This document shows, in pieces, positions 12,447 to 24,019 of a stretch of DNA of 64,000 bases (position 1 is its first letter; every line of letters begins with the position of its first letter). The notes beneath the pieces were generated by a model that was not told where the DNA came from, made no database searches, and saw nothing but the letters and a program-made list of their open reading frames with translations. The stretch is taken from NCBI GenBank assembly GCA_028455995.1, contig JABELC010000016.1, forward strand, positions 186,001 through 250,000, given 5' to 3'. Source of the stretch: Scleromitrula shiraiana (Eukaryota > Ascomycota > Leotiomycetes > Helotiales > Sclerotiniaceae). The position numbers were made by a program, and so were the translations under genes.

Positions 12447-13212
12447 GTGGAAGAAACAGAGTAGGTGAAAGATTTGAAGGAATCAACGAACTAGATTAGA
12501 TTGATAGATAGATAGAATAAAATAAACTGTTCGTTCTCATAATCATAATCACAATCATGTTGTCGTGTGTTTCGTCGTTCAAAGTAAGAATCAAGCCACC
12601 ATGGAAGAAAGAAATCCCGAGAACGAGATTTCCGTTGATAAAAGATCATGATCATTTGAGTTTGCGCCAGTGGATGTTAGACATGGGTCAACGTGTTTGC
12701 GGCTGCACACTCGCTTATGGGGAGTTAGGAAATCTAATCACAAAGCGTACACGTGATCTACCCTATCCGCTTGTGTTGCATCAATTAGATCACCGACGGC
12801 ACGGGTTACCTTCTCTGACCAATTAGAGCTGTTGCCGCACCGCATCTCATATAATTATCTAAACATGGGTTTAGTCAGATATCGGGACAGGTTCCCTGAT
12901 ACAGAAAGCCGGACCAGACGTGCCCCAGACATACAGACTAGTAGCACAGGATACTCCGATATCATAGCGTTAAAGTCAGTAAGTAGACTTGTAGAATTTG
13001 GATGTGCGGAAGTACGTGCTGACCTTACATCTGACAGGTTGCATGTAATCCCAGTTCCGCACTTCTGTGCTGATAGTACTAGCCTATATGGATGAATCAA
13101 TTACAAGATATACTAGAGACAGTTGAAATCTGAGTCTAAGGAACGTGATTGCCACATGGTCTCAGATGGATACGAATCCGACTAGGCACTTCTTTACCGA
13201 GGGACTCAAAAA
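12447..13212. other. Gene-free interval
   Basis: Three open frames of 80-90 codons lie here on either strand, but none shows a domain, splice-consistent extension or codon pattern of a gene. One pair (12832-13095 and 12855-13100) simply mirror each other on opposite strands. This is spacer before the inverted-repeat element. Confidence 0.55.
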
Positions 13213-13642
13213 GAGCTGTTCCGTCTCATTCGCAAATTAGGCCGATTGGCCAATCGGAGCTCGTATATGTCAATCGGTTAAGCCGGTTGACTAATTGAGT
13301 ACTTTTGAAGATATATTATTGTATAATTTTGAAATTATTTTATTCAAGTTGTTGTATTTGTATAATAAAATTATACTAATATTATACTAGTAATATTAAC
13401 TTGAATAATAAAAAATTTATTTATATATACTGCTAGTATATGCTAGTAATTAACTTACTAGTATGATCATGATTTTTATATACTATTAAAATATAATTCA
13501 AGTTTTAAAGCTAATTAATAACTTGAAATCGATCAATCGACTTAGAAATATGCTCGTATTGATCAATAAAGTAGCCCGATTGGGTAATCGGACGGCCGAT
13601 TGATGAATCGGGAGAATTTGCGAATGGGGCGGACCAGAGCTG
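13213..13642. mobile_element. AT-rich element with terminal inverted repeats (MITE-like or RIP-degraded)
   Basis: The left end (13213-13257) and the reverse complement of the right end (13642-13597) align over about 45 bp. Both contain CATTCGCAAATT, then CCGATT-NNN-CAATCGG, preceded by GCTnTGGTCCG-like or GTTCCGTC-like sequence. The interior, 13300-13545, is almost pure A/T with repeated TTCAAGTTATTAA-type motifs. There is no transposase frame. The symmetrical GC-bearing ends around an AT core fit a non-autonomous DNA element. Target-site duplications are not obvious. Confidence 0.6.
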
Positions 13643-13814
13643 TGCATGCAAGATGAACTTTATCCCAATTCAGCTTGTAATGTAACAGTCTCATCACAGC
13701 AAGGGTCACTTCTTCCAATTAATACGGTCATAGCGATAATAGCCACTCCATTTATATTTGATCTATGTCAAACTGTTTAGTCTAAATCTAATCGTCTATG
13801 AATCCTTCCGATAT

Positions 13815-14982
13815 CTACGCCGATTTCTCATTCGTATTGTTCTTGAATGGCAACCCACTCTCCAATCTCACTGCACCATAGATACCACAGATATCACGAG
13901 TCGACCCTTCTGCTTCTTGCAGAACTTTTAAGTGGTCAATGGCAACCTCGTATGATTTTAGAGACGTCCCAAGTTGTTTTCCCAAGCCCAGAACTTTAGA
14001 TGTCAATGTAAGTGCTTTGTGAACCTCCACTACTGTGGCCTGCGGTGAAGATATTTGTTAGGATCATAGCCGTATAGGAGGATTGGAACAAAAACAAACA
14101 TACCTCGTCTTGGAAATAATCTCCACTGGCCATGTTATCCCAATAGATCAAATGCGGCGAACCGGGAAGTAACTGTTGGATAAAGTTTCGCATATTTTGC
14201 GTACCTAGACCAGACTGTTCGGAAAAGACGTTTAATTCTGCGACCGTTTCAATTGTAGTCATGATAAGAACATTGCCTATGATTTTTAGAAGGGCTGCTT
14301 TCCCCGGTTCTTCCCCGCCCAAGTCAACCACAGCTCGTCCAACACTGGGGTCCAGGTTAGTTATATAAGCAACAATGATCAAGATATGGAGAAACATACA
14401 CGTCAACAATATATGGTTTGACTTTGTTGACTGATTCTACAGCACCTCCTAGGATGCAAACCAATTTACCTTTGCGGGCTAGGCCTGGCTCACCAAAAAC
14501 TACAACATTTCATTAGATATTGCGTGATTGTAGGAATGGACGTTAAAAACGCGAACCGGGCATAGCCACAAATTCTCCCCCCTTGTTCAAAATCTGCTGG
14601 GAAAGTGTTCCAGTTACTTCAGGGAGAAGTGTTGAACATTCTACAAACAGTTTCCCTTTGATGTCGAATTCAAGTATTTGATCGAATGTTTGGAGGACAG
14701 CATCTTGATTTTGAAGGCATATCCATATCATATCGGCTCCCTCAATCGCCTCCTTCAGCGTTTTGGCCGCAGACGAATGCCCTATGGCATTACTGTGCTT
14801 TTCTGCAACACCTGCAGTTCTATTCCAGAGGATGATGGGGTGTTCAAGATTTCCTTTGTTGACTAGATTGGTCGTCATAGCCTACAGAAACTTAGCATTT
14901 CAACTAGAATAATCAAACAGTAAACATGGTAACTCACCTGGCCCATCAGACCAAGACCAAGAAATGCAAGACGTGGAGCCAT
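13815..14982 (-). CDS. Beta-hydroxyacid dehydrogenase (3-hydroxyisobutyrate dehydrogenase-like)
   Basis: Model: exons 14982-14938, 14881-14557, 14499-14400, 14344-14104 and 14039-13815, giving 311 residues; introns are 55-64 nt and three have canonical donors. The N-terminus MAPRLAFLGLGLMGQ carries the GxGxMG dinucleotide loop at residues 9-14. WICLQNQDAVL and FVECSTLLPE follow the NAD-binding fold of the 6PGDH/HIBADH family. In the C-terminal helical domain, GKAALLKIIGN supplies the general-acid Lys at about 177. It should reduce or oxidise a short beta-hydroxyacid or semialdehyde (HIBADH or glyoxylate/succinic-semialdehyde reductase type). The substrate cannot be told from sequence. Its place between an O-methyltransferase and an NRPS-like gene suggests, but does not prove, a biosynthetic role. 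Confidence 0.87.
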
Positions 14983-16968
14983 GATGCGTTATGAGTTTTG
15001 TGTAATAGATAGAAACTAGAAAAGATGTAAAATGAAGGGAAAGTTTTGTATCGAACGAAGTTCATTGAACGAAGTGGGACTTGTGATTTCTTCAATCAAT
15101 AAGAAGAAACCCGAATCCGAGTCCATATTGTTGCTTCATAAGCAAACGGGTACCTACAATTGTGACCGCCCACTCTCTAAAAAAAACATTGCTCCATCTC
15201 ACTAAAGGGATATAGCCTCTTTGGACATCCGGTACATAATCTGACATGTAGTCATATTAACTTCGATTTATCCACTAGATGATAAGATCTGAATAGGCTA
15301 ACCTATATTCTCAGCATTAATTTGAGTATGAGTAAGAAGTCCGACGCTGATTCCCGTTAGAAGATTAACCCTTCCATGTGGGATGACAAGACAGGTCCCA
15401 ACCCATTGAGGATCTAGCATTTTGATCTTTGATATGCCATGTGTCCATGGTGTTGCAACAAGCTCAGAAAACATAATATCTGGATATGCGGAAGTTCATC
15501 CTTACAGGGTTTAGAGTATGCCTACTTAGGTCTTGGCTATCAACGTAGCGCTCACGTCACGCCGGTCCGTGGCGCAATTTGACATCACCTTACCACAACC
15601 CTGCCTCTACATATTGCCATGCCCCTTGTAAAATACGACATAAGCCAAATGTTTGGTAAATGAAACATGAGGCTGGTCGTCCCAAGATATTGCCGTGATG
15701 TTGATCTTGGTAATATAACACCCCAGCAGTTTGATATATTTGGTTGGATTTATCATTGCTTTGAAATCCAAGAAATCAGGAAGATCATCCAATCGGATTA
15801 ACCAAAGATATACATTAGGCTCTGACTATACATCCTGGAGTTGAAAGTGACAAAATTGTTGTAACTCGGTATGCCAGAAAAGCTGACTGGCTTTATGTAA
15901 GAGCAAGATGACTTCCGAACAGGCTGTTATGATACTTTCGGATTATAGCCAATAGCACGCGATGACAGTATCTAACCAGGCGATTGAGATCCTGAGCCAA
16001 CGTTTGTTCTACCCTAATGCAGTATACAGTCTGTTGAGATATTGCAGCAGAGACTGCCTGTCAGTGAGTGGCATAGTGAGATTCTAACCTATCAGTCATA
16101 CGTTGATATAGTTTTCTCAACAGAATCTAAAGAGGTCTATATGAATAGATAGGGTTGACATTAAATCTAGACAAGGATATATATGAGAATTTACAGATAT
16201 GGGTGCCTTCACAAGCACAATATTTGTGAAGAGCATCGTTTTAGTTTGGAATCTGGAGAAACCGTATTCAGTTATTGTATCCATGAATTTCTAGCTTGAA
16301 TTAGTCTACCATGATCGAGGAGAAAATCTGAGGTTTTCTCAATTTTGGTATACAAAACATAATTTTGAAGGTATATCCAGTCAGATAAGGGAATTTTAAT
16401 GTAATAATTGATCAATATTCCAATGTAGAGTAAGGCTATTGTACAATACCAAACCTATCTTTCTAGGTTACATTTGAAGGCTCCTGTCTCGCTTCCTTAC
16501 ATAATGTGAATTCCCAATCTACGGGGTCTCATGGGATGGATTGCTGGGCATATGGAAACCCATACATTGAACTGCTCGAGCTACAATGTAACTATTACAT
16601 TGAAACTAAACCTAGAAAGAAGTTGACTGCGGATTAGTTTGCATATTCTTATTCCAGAAAAGGAAAACTTGAAACATCAAGACACTCATGGGTTAGAAAA
16701 ATGCGATTTTATAGACTGTTTTTATGGGGCTCTTTCGCGCACATCACATCTTGGCTAAGACTGTGAATATCTACAGCAGAAAGAAGATAACTAAACCAAA
16801 CATGGTAACAATAATACCGACAACAGTTGTTGATAAGATTCCGCAGTAAGCTGCTCACTCGAGCAGTCAGATATTATGACATGGTATTAGATTTCGAAGC
16901 AGATACGGTATCTCACAAGATTAGGGCAATTTGCTTGGTCAGATAGCATACAGCTTGGTAGAATTTCG
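14983..16968. other. Gene-free interval of 2 kb
   Basis: No convincing coding frame is present. The right end forms the upstream region of the A-T-TE synthetase. The left end is the 5' region of the dehydrogenase on the minus strand, so both promoters lie in this interval. Confidence 0.6.
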
Positions 16969-16976
16969 TATAAAAG
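16969..16976 (+). promoter_or_regulatory. TATA box of the NRPS-like gene
   Basis: TATAAAAG lies 87 bp upstream of the ATG at 17056, a normal spacing for a strongly regulated fungal promoter. A C/T- and A-rich leader (CTTCACAACACATTCAAC) follows, as is usual before a fungal start codon. Confidence 0.55.
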
Positions 16977-17055
16977 AGTTGCTGCCTCCAGTATCACTTC
17001 ACAACACATTCAACTTCTCAACTCTTTGATACCAGTAACTTTTAACCCATCCAAC

Positions 17056-19821
17056 ATGGCTATCAACAATCTTATAGATCTTTTAGAGCAACTCGATCCT
17101 TCTAACAAAGTCATTGCATACCCTCTTGGAAACACAACGACTCCAAAGAACATCAACTATGACGAGTTAAAAAACACTGCTCAACATAACAGCCTGTTAC
17201 TGAAAGGCATCCAAGGATTCAGCAAAGGATCTGTTATTCTTCTTCATTTGAGTGACCACTTGGACAATATCATCTGGTTCTGGTCTGTTCTATACGCTGG
17301 CTGTATTCCAGCATTGTCCACTCCATTCACACACAACGCTGCACAACGTGCAAAACATATCAATCACCTCCACAATCTTTTGAAGGATCCAATTTGCCTC
17401 ACCAGAAAGGCCGCTGTGAGCGAGTTTCCCGCCTCATCACCTCTTCAACTTCAGACCATTGAGGACCTAGGCGCTGCTCCAGATTCTGTTCAGAATGGGG
17501 TTTCTCCAACAATAGACCCTAATGATATCGCTATGCTCATGCTCACTTCCGGCAGCACAGGAGACTCGAAGGCTGTGCCACTTCGTCATGCTCAAGTCCT
17601 CACATCCATCGCCGGAAAGGCTTCATTCATGCCAGTTGGAAAAGAATTCTCATGTTTGAACTGGATTGGACTTGATCATGTTGCTGGCATAATTGAAATC
17701 CACCTCCAAGCTATGCATCTCGGTGTCGATCAAGTTCATGTACAAGCTGTGGACTTGATCACCAATCCATTAACATTCCTCACATTGATCGAAAGACATC
17801 GTGTTGCTCGAACATTTGCACCAAACTTCTTCTTAGCCAAAGTGAGGCGCGAAATACAAAACCAATCTCGTTCAGCTACACGTCCTGATTTGAGCAGTCT
17901 CAAATTCATTGTATCTGGTGGCGAGGCAAATCCAGTGGAAACTGTCGATTCTATCTCGGATTTACTTGTTAGATATGGTGCAGCAAGAAATGTCATTGTA
18001 CCAGGTTTCGGAATGACAGAAACCTGTGCCGGATCAATTTACAGCACCATATCCCAAGATCATAGAATTGACCTCGAGTTTGTGTCGGTCGGAAAATGTG
18101 TACCGGGTATTGAAATGCGTGTTGTTCTCTACCCGGAAGGCCCAGTTGCCGCCGCTGGAGAATCTGGTGACCTCGAAGTACGTGGAAAGATTGTCATCAA
18201 TGAGTATTACAACAATCCCACAGCTACAGCTTCTTCATTCAGTTCAGATGGTTGGTTCAGGACTGGTGATCGAGCATTGATTGACTCAGCTGGAATGCTC
18301 AACCTTGTTGGACGTAGCAAGGAAACAATGACCATTAATGGTGTTAAATATGTTCCTCAAGAGCTAGAAACAGCTATTGAAGAAGCAAACATTAAGGGGG
18401 TAGCACCTAGTTACGTCGTTTGCTTCTCGTTCCGTGAACGTGGGGCACAGTCGGAGACGGAACAAATCTGCGTTGTTTACTTACCTACATACACGATCGA
18501 CGATGACGACTCCAGGATACACGCCCTGGATGAGATTGTTCAAGTAGTGATGCTACTTACAAGTGTCAGGCCTCGGGTACTACCACTCGGCAAGTGTATG
18601 TTGCAAAAAACAACACTTGGAAAACTCTCTCGAACAAAGATCCGCATAGCATATGAAAAGGATGATTACAAATACTACAAAGAGTTTAATGACAAGGTTG
18701 TGGAATCATACAGAGCAGCTCACTTTGTACACCCAAAGAATGACTTGGAAAAGTTCCTTCTTGGCGAGTTTGAGGAGATGCTAGATATTGAAGGACAAAA
18801 TGCCCTTGGTGTTGAAACTCCCGTATTCGAAATGGGTATTACGTCGGTTGAGTTAATTAAACTCGCTCACGAGATTGGAAGGAAAATGAATCCTCCAATA
18901 GATATCCCAATAATCATGATTATGACCAATCCCACGATACGAGGCTTGGGCGACGCAATTGAAGCGAGCGCAAAGAAGAAGAAGGAATACGATCCAGTCG
19001 TCGTCCTACAACAGAAAGGAACCAAACAACCTCTCTGGTTGTTCCACCCAGGTGTGGGAGAAGTTCTCGTCTTCCTCAATCTTGCAAAATACTTCACCGA
19101 TCGTCCAGTGTACGCATTACGTGCCCGTGGTTTCGAACCTGGAGAGGAGTATTTCGGTAGTATTGAAGAGACTGTCAGTATATATCATGCTGCGATCAAA
19201 GCGAAACAACCAGAAGGACCATACGCAATGGCGGGTTACTCCTATGGTTCTATGCTTGCTTTCGAAACAGCCAAGGTACTGGAGTCCAATAAAGATGAGG
19301 TGGGATTCATGGGTGTATTCAATCTTCCACCACACATCAAGTTCAGGATGAAGCAACTCGACTGGAAAGAGTGTCTCCTCAACCTTGCCTATTTCCTCGA
19401 CCTCATTACAGAAGAGCGCGCCCATCAACTTTCTAGCGAGATGAAAGATTTTGATAAAAAGCAAGCATTAGACCATATCGTTTCTATCTCAGATAAAGCA
19501 CGCTTCAAGGAGTTAACATTAACCGAGGAGGCGATCTATAACTGGGCAGGTTTAGCATATGCAATGCAAAGAATGGCTGTTGAATATGACCCATCTGGCA
19601 GCATTCAATGCATGGATGTATTTTATTGTACGCCATTGATAGCTGTTTCGAGATCAAGACAGCAATGGTTAGATACACATCTTAAGCCATGGGCCGAATT
19701 CGCCAGATCTGAGCCCAGATTTCACGAGGTAGATGGGGCTCACTATACCATGATTGGACCAGATCATGTATTCAGTTTCCAGAAGAAATTGAAGGCGATA
19801 TTGAAAGACAGAAACCTATAG
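17056..19821 (+). CDS. NRPS-like synthetase, A-T-TE (aryl/alpha-keto acid dimerising type)
   Basis: Intronless, 921 residues, starting at ATG 17056 in the good context CCAACATGG. Domains: adenylation about 1-560, with the ATP loop LTSGSTGDSKAVP near 163, GFGMTETCAG, and WFRTGDRA. Then a carrier domain about 570-650, with phosphopantetheine Ser at about 597 in GITSVELI. Then a thioesterase about 680-921, with GYSYGS nucleophile Ser 729 and catalytic His 896 in GAHYTM. There is no condensation domain. In this family (TdiA, AtrA, MicA type) the enzyme adenylates an aryl-pyruvate-like alpha-keto acid and the thioesterase couples two units into a quinone, furanone or similar core. The amino-binding FDxS motif is absent, and W-I-x-LDHV is in its place, fitting keto-acid use. 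The nearby O-methyltransferase, reductase and MFS suggest a cluster. The product is unknown. Confidence 0.93.
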   Translation: MAINNLIDLLEQLDPSNKVIAYPLGNTTTPKNINYDELKNTAQHNSLLLKGIQGFSKGSVILLHLSDHLDNIIWFWSVLYAGCIPALSTPFTHNAAQRAKHINHLHNLLKDPICLTRKAAVSEFPASSPLQLQTIEDLGAAPDSVQNGVSPTIDPNDIAMLMLTSGSTGDSKAVPLRHAQVLTSIAGKASFMPVGKEFSCLNWIGLDHVAGIIEIHLQAMHLGVDQVHVQAVDLITNPLTFLTLIERHRVARTFAPNFFLAKVRREIQNQSRSATRPDLSSLKFIVSGGEANPVETVDSISDLLVRYGAARNVIVPGFGMTETCAGSIYSTISQDHRIDLEFVSVGKCVPGIEMRVVLYPEGPVAAAGESGDLEVRGKIVINEYYNNPTATASSFSSDGWFRTGDRALIDSAGMLNLVGRSKETMTINGVKYVPQELETAIEEANIKGVAPSYVVCFSFRERGAQSETEQICVVYLPTYTIDDDDSRIHALDEIVQVVMLLTSVRPRVLPLGKCMLQKTTLGKLSRTKIRIAYEKDDYKYYKEFNDKVVESYRAAHFVHPKNDLEKFLLGEFEEMLDIEGQNALGVETPVFEMGITSVELIKLAHEIGRKMNPPIDIPIIMIMTNPTIRGLGDAIEASAKKKKEYDPVVVLQQKGTKQPLWLFHPGVGEVLVFLNLAKYFTDRPVYALRARGFEPGEEYFGSIEETVSIYHAAIKAKQPEGPYAMAGYSYGSMLAFETAKVLESNKDEVGFMGVFNLPPHIKFRMKQLDWKECLLNLAYFLDLITEERAHQLSSEMKDFDKKQALDHIVSISDKARFKELTLTEEAIYNWAGLAYAMQRMAVEYDPSGSIQCMDVFYCTPLIAVSRSRQQWLDTHLKPWAEFARSEPRFHEVDGAHYTMIGPDHVFSFQKKLKAILKDRNL

Positions 19822-20281
19822 CCAGTTTGTAGCCAGTGCTGATTGCATGGTATGTCAGGAATCATTAAGGTGCGGGAGAAGTATCATTCATCAGAATGAA
19901 TACCAGTGGCGGGGAGGTGGTAAAGCAAATTTTTCGAGATAAAGCCTGATAGAAGACGAGAGATCATGATTTCTCTGTTGTAGATCTTATGCTAGAATTT
20001 CCTAGGAGTGATTGATAAAGATAGAAAGAACAATGATATAGAACTAAGCAAAAATTCAATTGATGTTTACAAGTGCAACCGCTAAACTACAACAGGACTA
20101 GCGCATACAGCATCGAAGTCCGGCATCAATGACATACACGAGCACATTAACATTTATTTATCTTGCTATATTACATTAATGAGATATCCTGTAGATTTTG
20201 AATCATATACGCGGCGATTGATCCTTTATTTTCTACTCCCTGGCTCACCCTGCAGCCGTTTCCTTCGTTACCTTCCATAGG
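19822..20281. other. Intergenic 3' regions of convergent genes
   Basis: The NRPS-like gene and the decayed STAND gene end towards each other here. No further gene or hairpin terminator is evident. Confidence 0.6.
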
Positions 20282-23200
20282 TCAACCATCATTTCCTTCT
20301 TCGCCCCCTTCCTCACTCTCTTCTTCCTTATATCTTCTCCCGATCCAAACTTGGGTTGCTTCCCAAGTTCTCCCCTCTTGATCCGCTAATACGCGATTGT
20401 ACACATAGTTGTAATTGTGGATTTGCATTTCTTTCCTTATCCAATCATCACTATCACGTCTTTTTAGTACATATTTCTGAAAGATCATTCTCAGGCAAAA
20501 CCATTCGATCTGCAAGTACTGACAGCAAGAAAATCCCGCCAGCATTTTCCCCGCACCCGCCTTCATTAAAAGATCCAAAATAGATATCACCCAGAATCTA
20601 TTGAAGGCTGAATTTGCTCTCGGGAAACCAAATACTGGTAAGCCATATATACATTCTGCTTGTACTGCAGCACCAGCTTTTAACAACAACTCAATGATGC
20701 TGTATATTGTATCTGTATCCCGATCCGTCAATACCAAATTGCAAGCATAGTAAAGTGGGTTTCCGTATATTGGCTCTCTGTGATTTGTGTTCGCACCATG
20801 ATTCAAAAGTAGATTGCAAATATCAAAATTTCTTCTGTATATTGCGGCAAACAATGACGTTGCTCTAGAATTATTCGGTCCATTTTTGGCTCCATTGTCC
20901 AACAATAGTCTGCACGCTTCAAAATGCTCTTGATGTGTAGCTGCTATCAATGCAGTCATCCACATGTTCCTTGCTTCGGTGTTTGCACCTGCTTTTAGAA
21001 GATATTCACAAACATCGAAATGGCCACGATTTGAGGCTGCTAACAATACAGTTCCGTGGAGAGAAATATTGCCAACCTCGAGATCAGCACCAGCTTCCAG
21101 TAACGTTTTGCAAATATCAAGGTTGCCTTGAATAGCAGCTGCAATCAGTGCAAATTGGTACTCACGTCCTTCAATGTTTGGACTCATTCCTGATGCGAGA
21201 AGTAGCTCAATAATGTATTCATCAAGGGGGGTTGGACTACAGACTGCGGCGCGTAATGAACTTACAAATTTTGATGAAGTATATCTGAGGAGAGGTGTAT
21301 TATTCATGTTATCATGAGAGACTTTGATAAGATCAGGAAGTAAACTTTGTAAGCCATGAAATGATGCCCAGCTTAACAAATGACAGATCGTCGGGCTAGG
21401 AATAAATGCTTCCGCTAAATGAAGGTCAAATTTCCCTAATAGCAAGCCTCTTGTAGAAACGAGATGCCCAAATTTTTTCATGTAGTTTCCTACAAATAGC
21501 TTCCATAGTTGCCACGAGCGTGACTCGTAGTTCATGAATTTGAGTGCTAATTCTTTGACACGATTCTCATTAACATAGCCCTCGATACCTTGCATGTGAT
21601 AAGTCCAGTCAAAGACAGCACGTTCCAAGAGTGGAAATTTGACAATAACTCATTAAAATATGGGGGTGTATCTGTCCGTACCACCACTGCTTCCGAAAGC
21701 TCCTCCACTGATACTAGGCGCTCGCTATGAGCAATCCATTTCAACGCAGTATTGGCGTAGGATTGATTGGGCTCGGGGATCTCTCTCATGCTCTCTCGTA
21801 AAAATCATCCAAAGTTTTCGGAAGAGTTTTTAACAAAGTAAAGTCTTCACCTAGGAGGCGCTCCTAGCACCTTTGAGGGTCTCAAACTGTAAAGCAGCTA
21901 GTCTAAACATGTTATCTGCTTGTTCTGCTATGGATCCTTTGACCACTTCACGTAGATATTGAGTCCAGAACTTTGGCTTCAGTTTCTCGATATTACCACT
22001 GATGAACATCATTATGTCCTCCTTTATTTTGGGATCACGGGCCGTCATTCCATAGAAATTATTGAGTTTCCAGTGATGAATATCCAAAATGGTTTCCATG
22101 AGATAATCCCGTTCAGCCTTGGGAAGTTCTTCAAGGGCATCTAAAATGAGGTAGATATGATCAAATCCATCAGTTACAGATTTGAGCATTTCAATTCCCT
22201 GCTCATGTGTCGGTTTTTGTTGTCCGTCGTTGCAACGGGCGTATACATCTTATAGTTTGGGGTGTATCCCGGCGATTGCTGCAGATATCTCGAATCCAAG
22301 AGCGAATCATGTTCATGACACTTTGTGTTCTCGAGTTATTATACGTAATGTACCAGTATGGGACAATGGCCTTGGGTTCGTTTTCGCATTGTTTCTGGAG
22401 GTATTCGATGACGCTAGAACTATCGTCTTCTTAGAACCAAAATTATACATCAATCAAGTAACATCATACTCACCATGAAATAGACTTCCCAGCGCCAGCT
22501 AAGATAAGTTTTAGTACTGGTTTAGGGAGCTTTCAAATGAATGCCTTACCACCAGCATTTAGCACATGAATTAACTAGCTGCCTGTGACCAACTCTCGAA
22601 CTCATCTTCATTAATCAACCAGGATCCAGTTCCTTCTTGAAACTTCTTCCGAGCAATTATATGTTCAGTGGATGGATCAGAGAGTGACTTTTTCAACCAC
22701 TGAAGAACTTCACGCCGCTGTTGATCGTTCTATGCGATACTAATCTCAGATTTGATATCTTCAAGAATGCTGTTATGGCTAATGGAAGAGAGCCTAACCA
22801 ACATTGATTAATCATATGTTAAAACATGAATTGTATGTAAGTAATGAAAGCTATCATTTGGCTTTTGTTCGAAGCTCTGAGAAGGTATTTCAATATTGAG
22901 CAAAGCATATGATTGTTCCACGTCATGAAGTTGACTTGTTTGTGTAAAGAGGCTTACAGATTCTCAATTCCAAATGCTAGCACCAAATCATTCTTATACT
23001 TATCAATAAATTGTGCAATAATATCTATATCTTTCTTTCGAAAAAGCCACACAAGGGATTTTAATTTGTCGACACGAAGGGGTGCAGGTGTATATTCAAG
23101 CTTCTTCTGGAGGCTTTCAATCTCAGATTTGCAGAGTGCAACAGGGCTACTCGTGTCCGTCAGTAATGCTTGAATTTCTTTCGGCCGATAGTTTGTCGCC

Positions 23201-23342
23201 CTTTAAGAGCTTGTCAATTATTTTCAACACAGATTCTAAATTTCTGATTGGGTGATATAGTCGTTGTAAATCTTCACGAGCATGTTTTACCCCCTCATAG
23301 TAGTCCTTTAATAACACTCACCGCAGCACCAAGGCCTTCCAT
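20282..23342 (-). pseudogene. Decayed NACHT/STAND-ankyrin (NLR-like) gene
   Basis: From the ATG at 23342 down to 20282, homology moves between frames with many lesions. It begins MEGLGAAVSV, then coiled N-terminal helices (about 23310-22990), an in-frame TAG near 22740, and a P-loop LAGAGKS at about 22510-22490. EYLQKQCENEPKAIVPYW, then IYLILDALEELPKAERDYL (Walker B region, 22160-22100), then LKWIAHSERLVSVEELSEAV (about 21740) follow. From 21628 to 20282 a 448-codon open frame holds about five ankyrin repeats (GNLDICKTLLEAGADLEV and so on). At least four frameshifts plus stops separate the parts. An intact copy would be a fungal NLR-like signalling NTPase. The ankyrin part remains open and could still be translated alone. 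Confidence 0.82.
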
Positions 23343-24019
23343 TGTAAAGAGATCATGATAAAGAGTATTTGTATGTGTTGCGACTGGTTATATTCACTGG
23401 CTTGATTGATTTAATTGCAGTTGAATGTTTTATTGTTGTGAGTTCAGAGATGGGAGATTCTCGCACTCACAGCCTCAACAAAGTAATGTTCGTTTGTCCA
23501 CCAATCTGAACTAGGGGCTATACAACATGGAGAATATCGTTGACATTTTTGCCATAATGAGCATCTTGCATACTTGGATTCGCAGACCGGTAGAATGTGA
23601 CACAAGAGATATCCCGGTGATCGGGCGATATCTTCATTCTATCAATTGAGAAGTCAAGATGGCCCTGTTGTAGAGTCGAGAAGAATCTATCAAATTGATT
23701 GTATGCCGTGTGCTAGAGCCACACCTACCAGCCATATTCAAGACCGTTCACTCCATATGCTTGTTTGTCGACGCATCTACAGACAGCCAGAACTGACGAT
23801 GAATGAATTCGTAAAAAATAAACAAGAGGTAACAATGATGCACAAGAAATCGCGCTGTAATTATGCGAATCCAGCAAAACTTACCCATTTTATTAATAAC
23901 TATTGCTCGCGACATTGACAGACGCTGAATAATCAGGCTCTCCTTCCTTTATATGTATGATTTCGAATTTTAGGCTTGAAAGAAGGAAAGTCTATAGGGG
24001 TATATCATCTCTATCCACA
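23343..24019. other. Gene-free interval
   Basis: This is the upstream region of the decayed STAND gene and the 3' side of the MFS gene. One 90-codon plus-strand frame (23646-23918) has no recognisable feature. Confidence 0.55.

Noticed and set aside
12557..13100. Three open frames of 80-90 codons
   Set aside because: Two are mirror images on opposite strands and none has family resemblance.
15607..15792. 61-codon minus-strand frame
   Set aside because: No support beyond being open.
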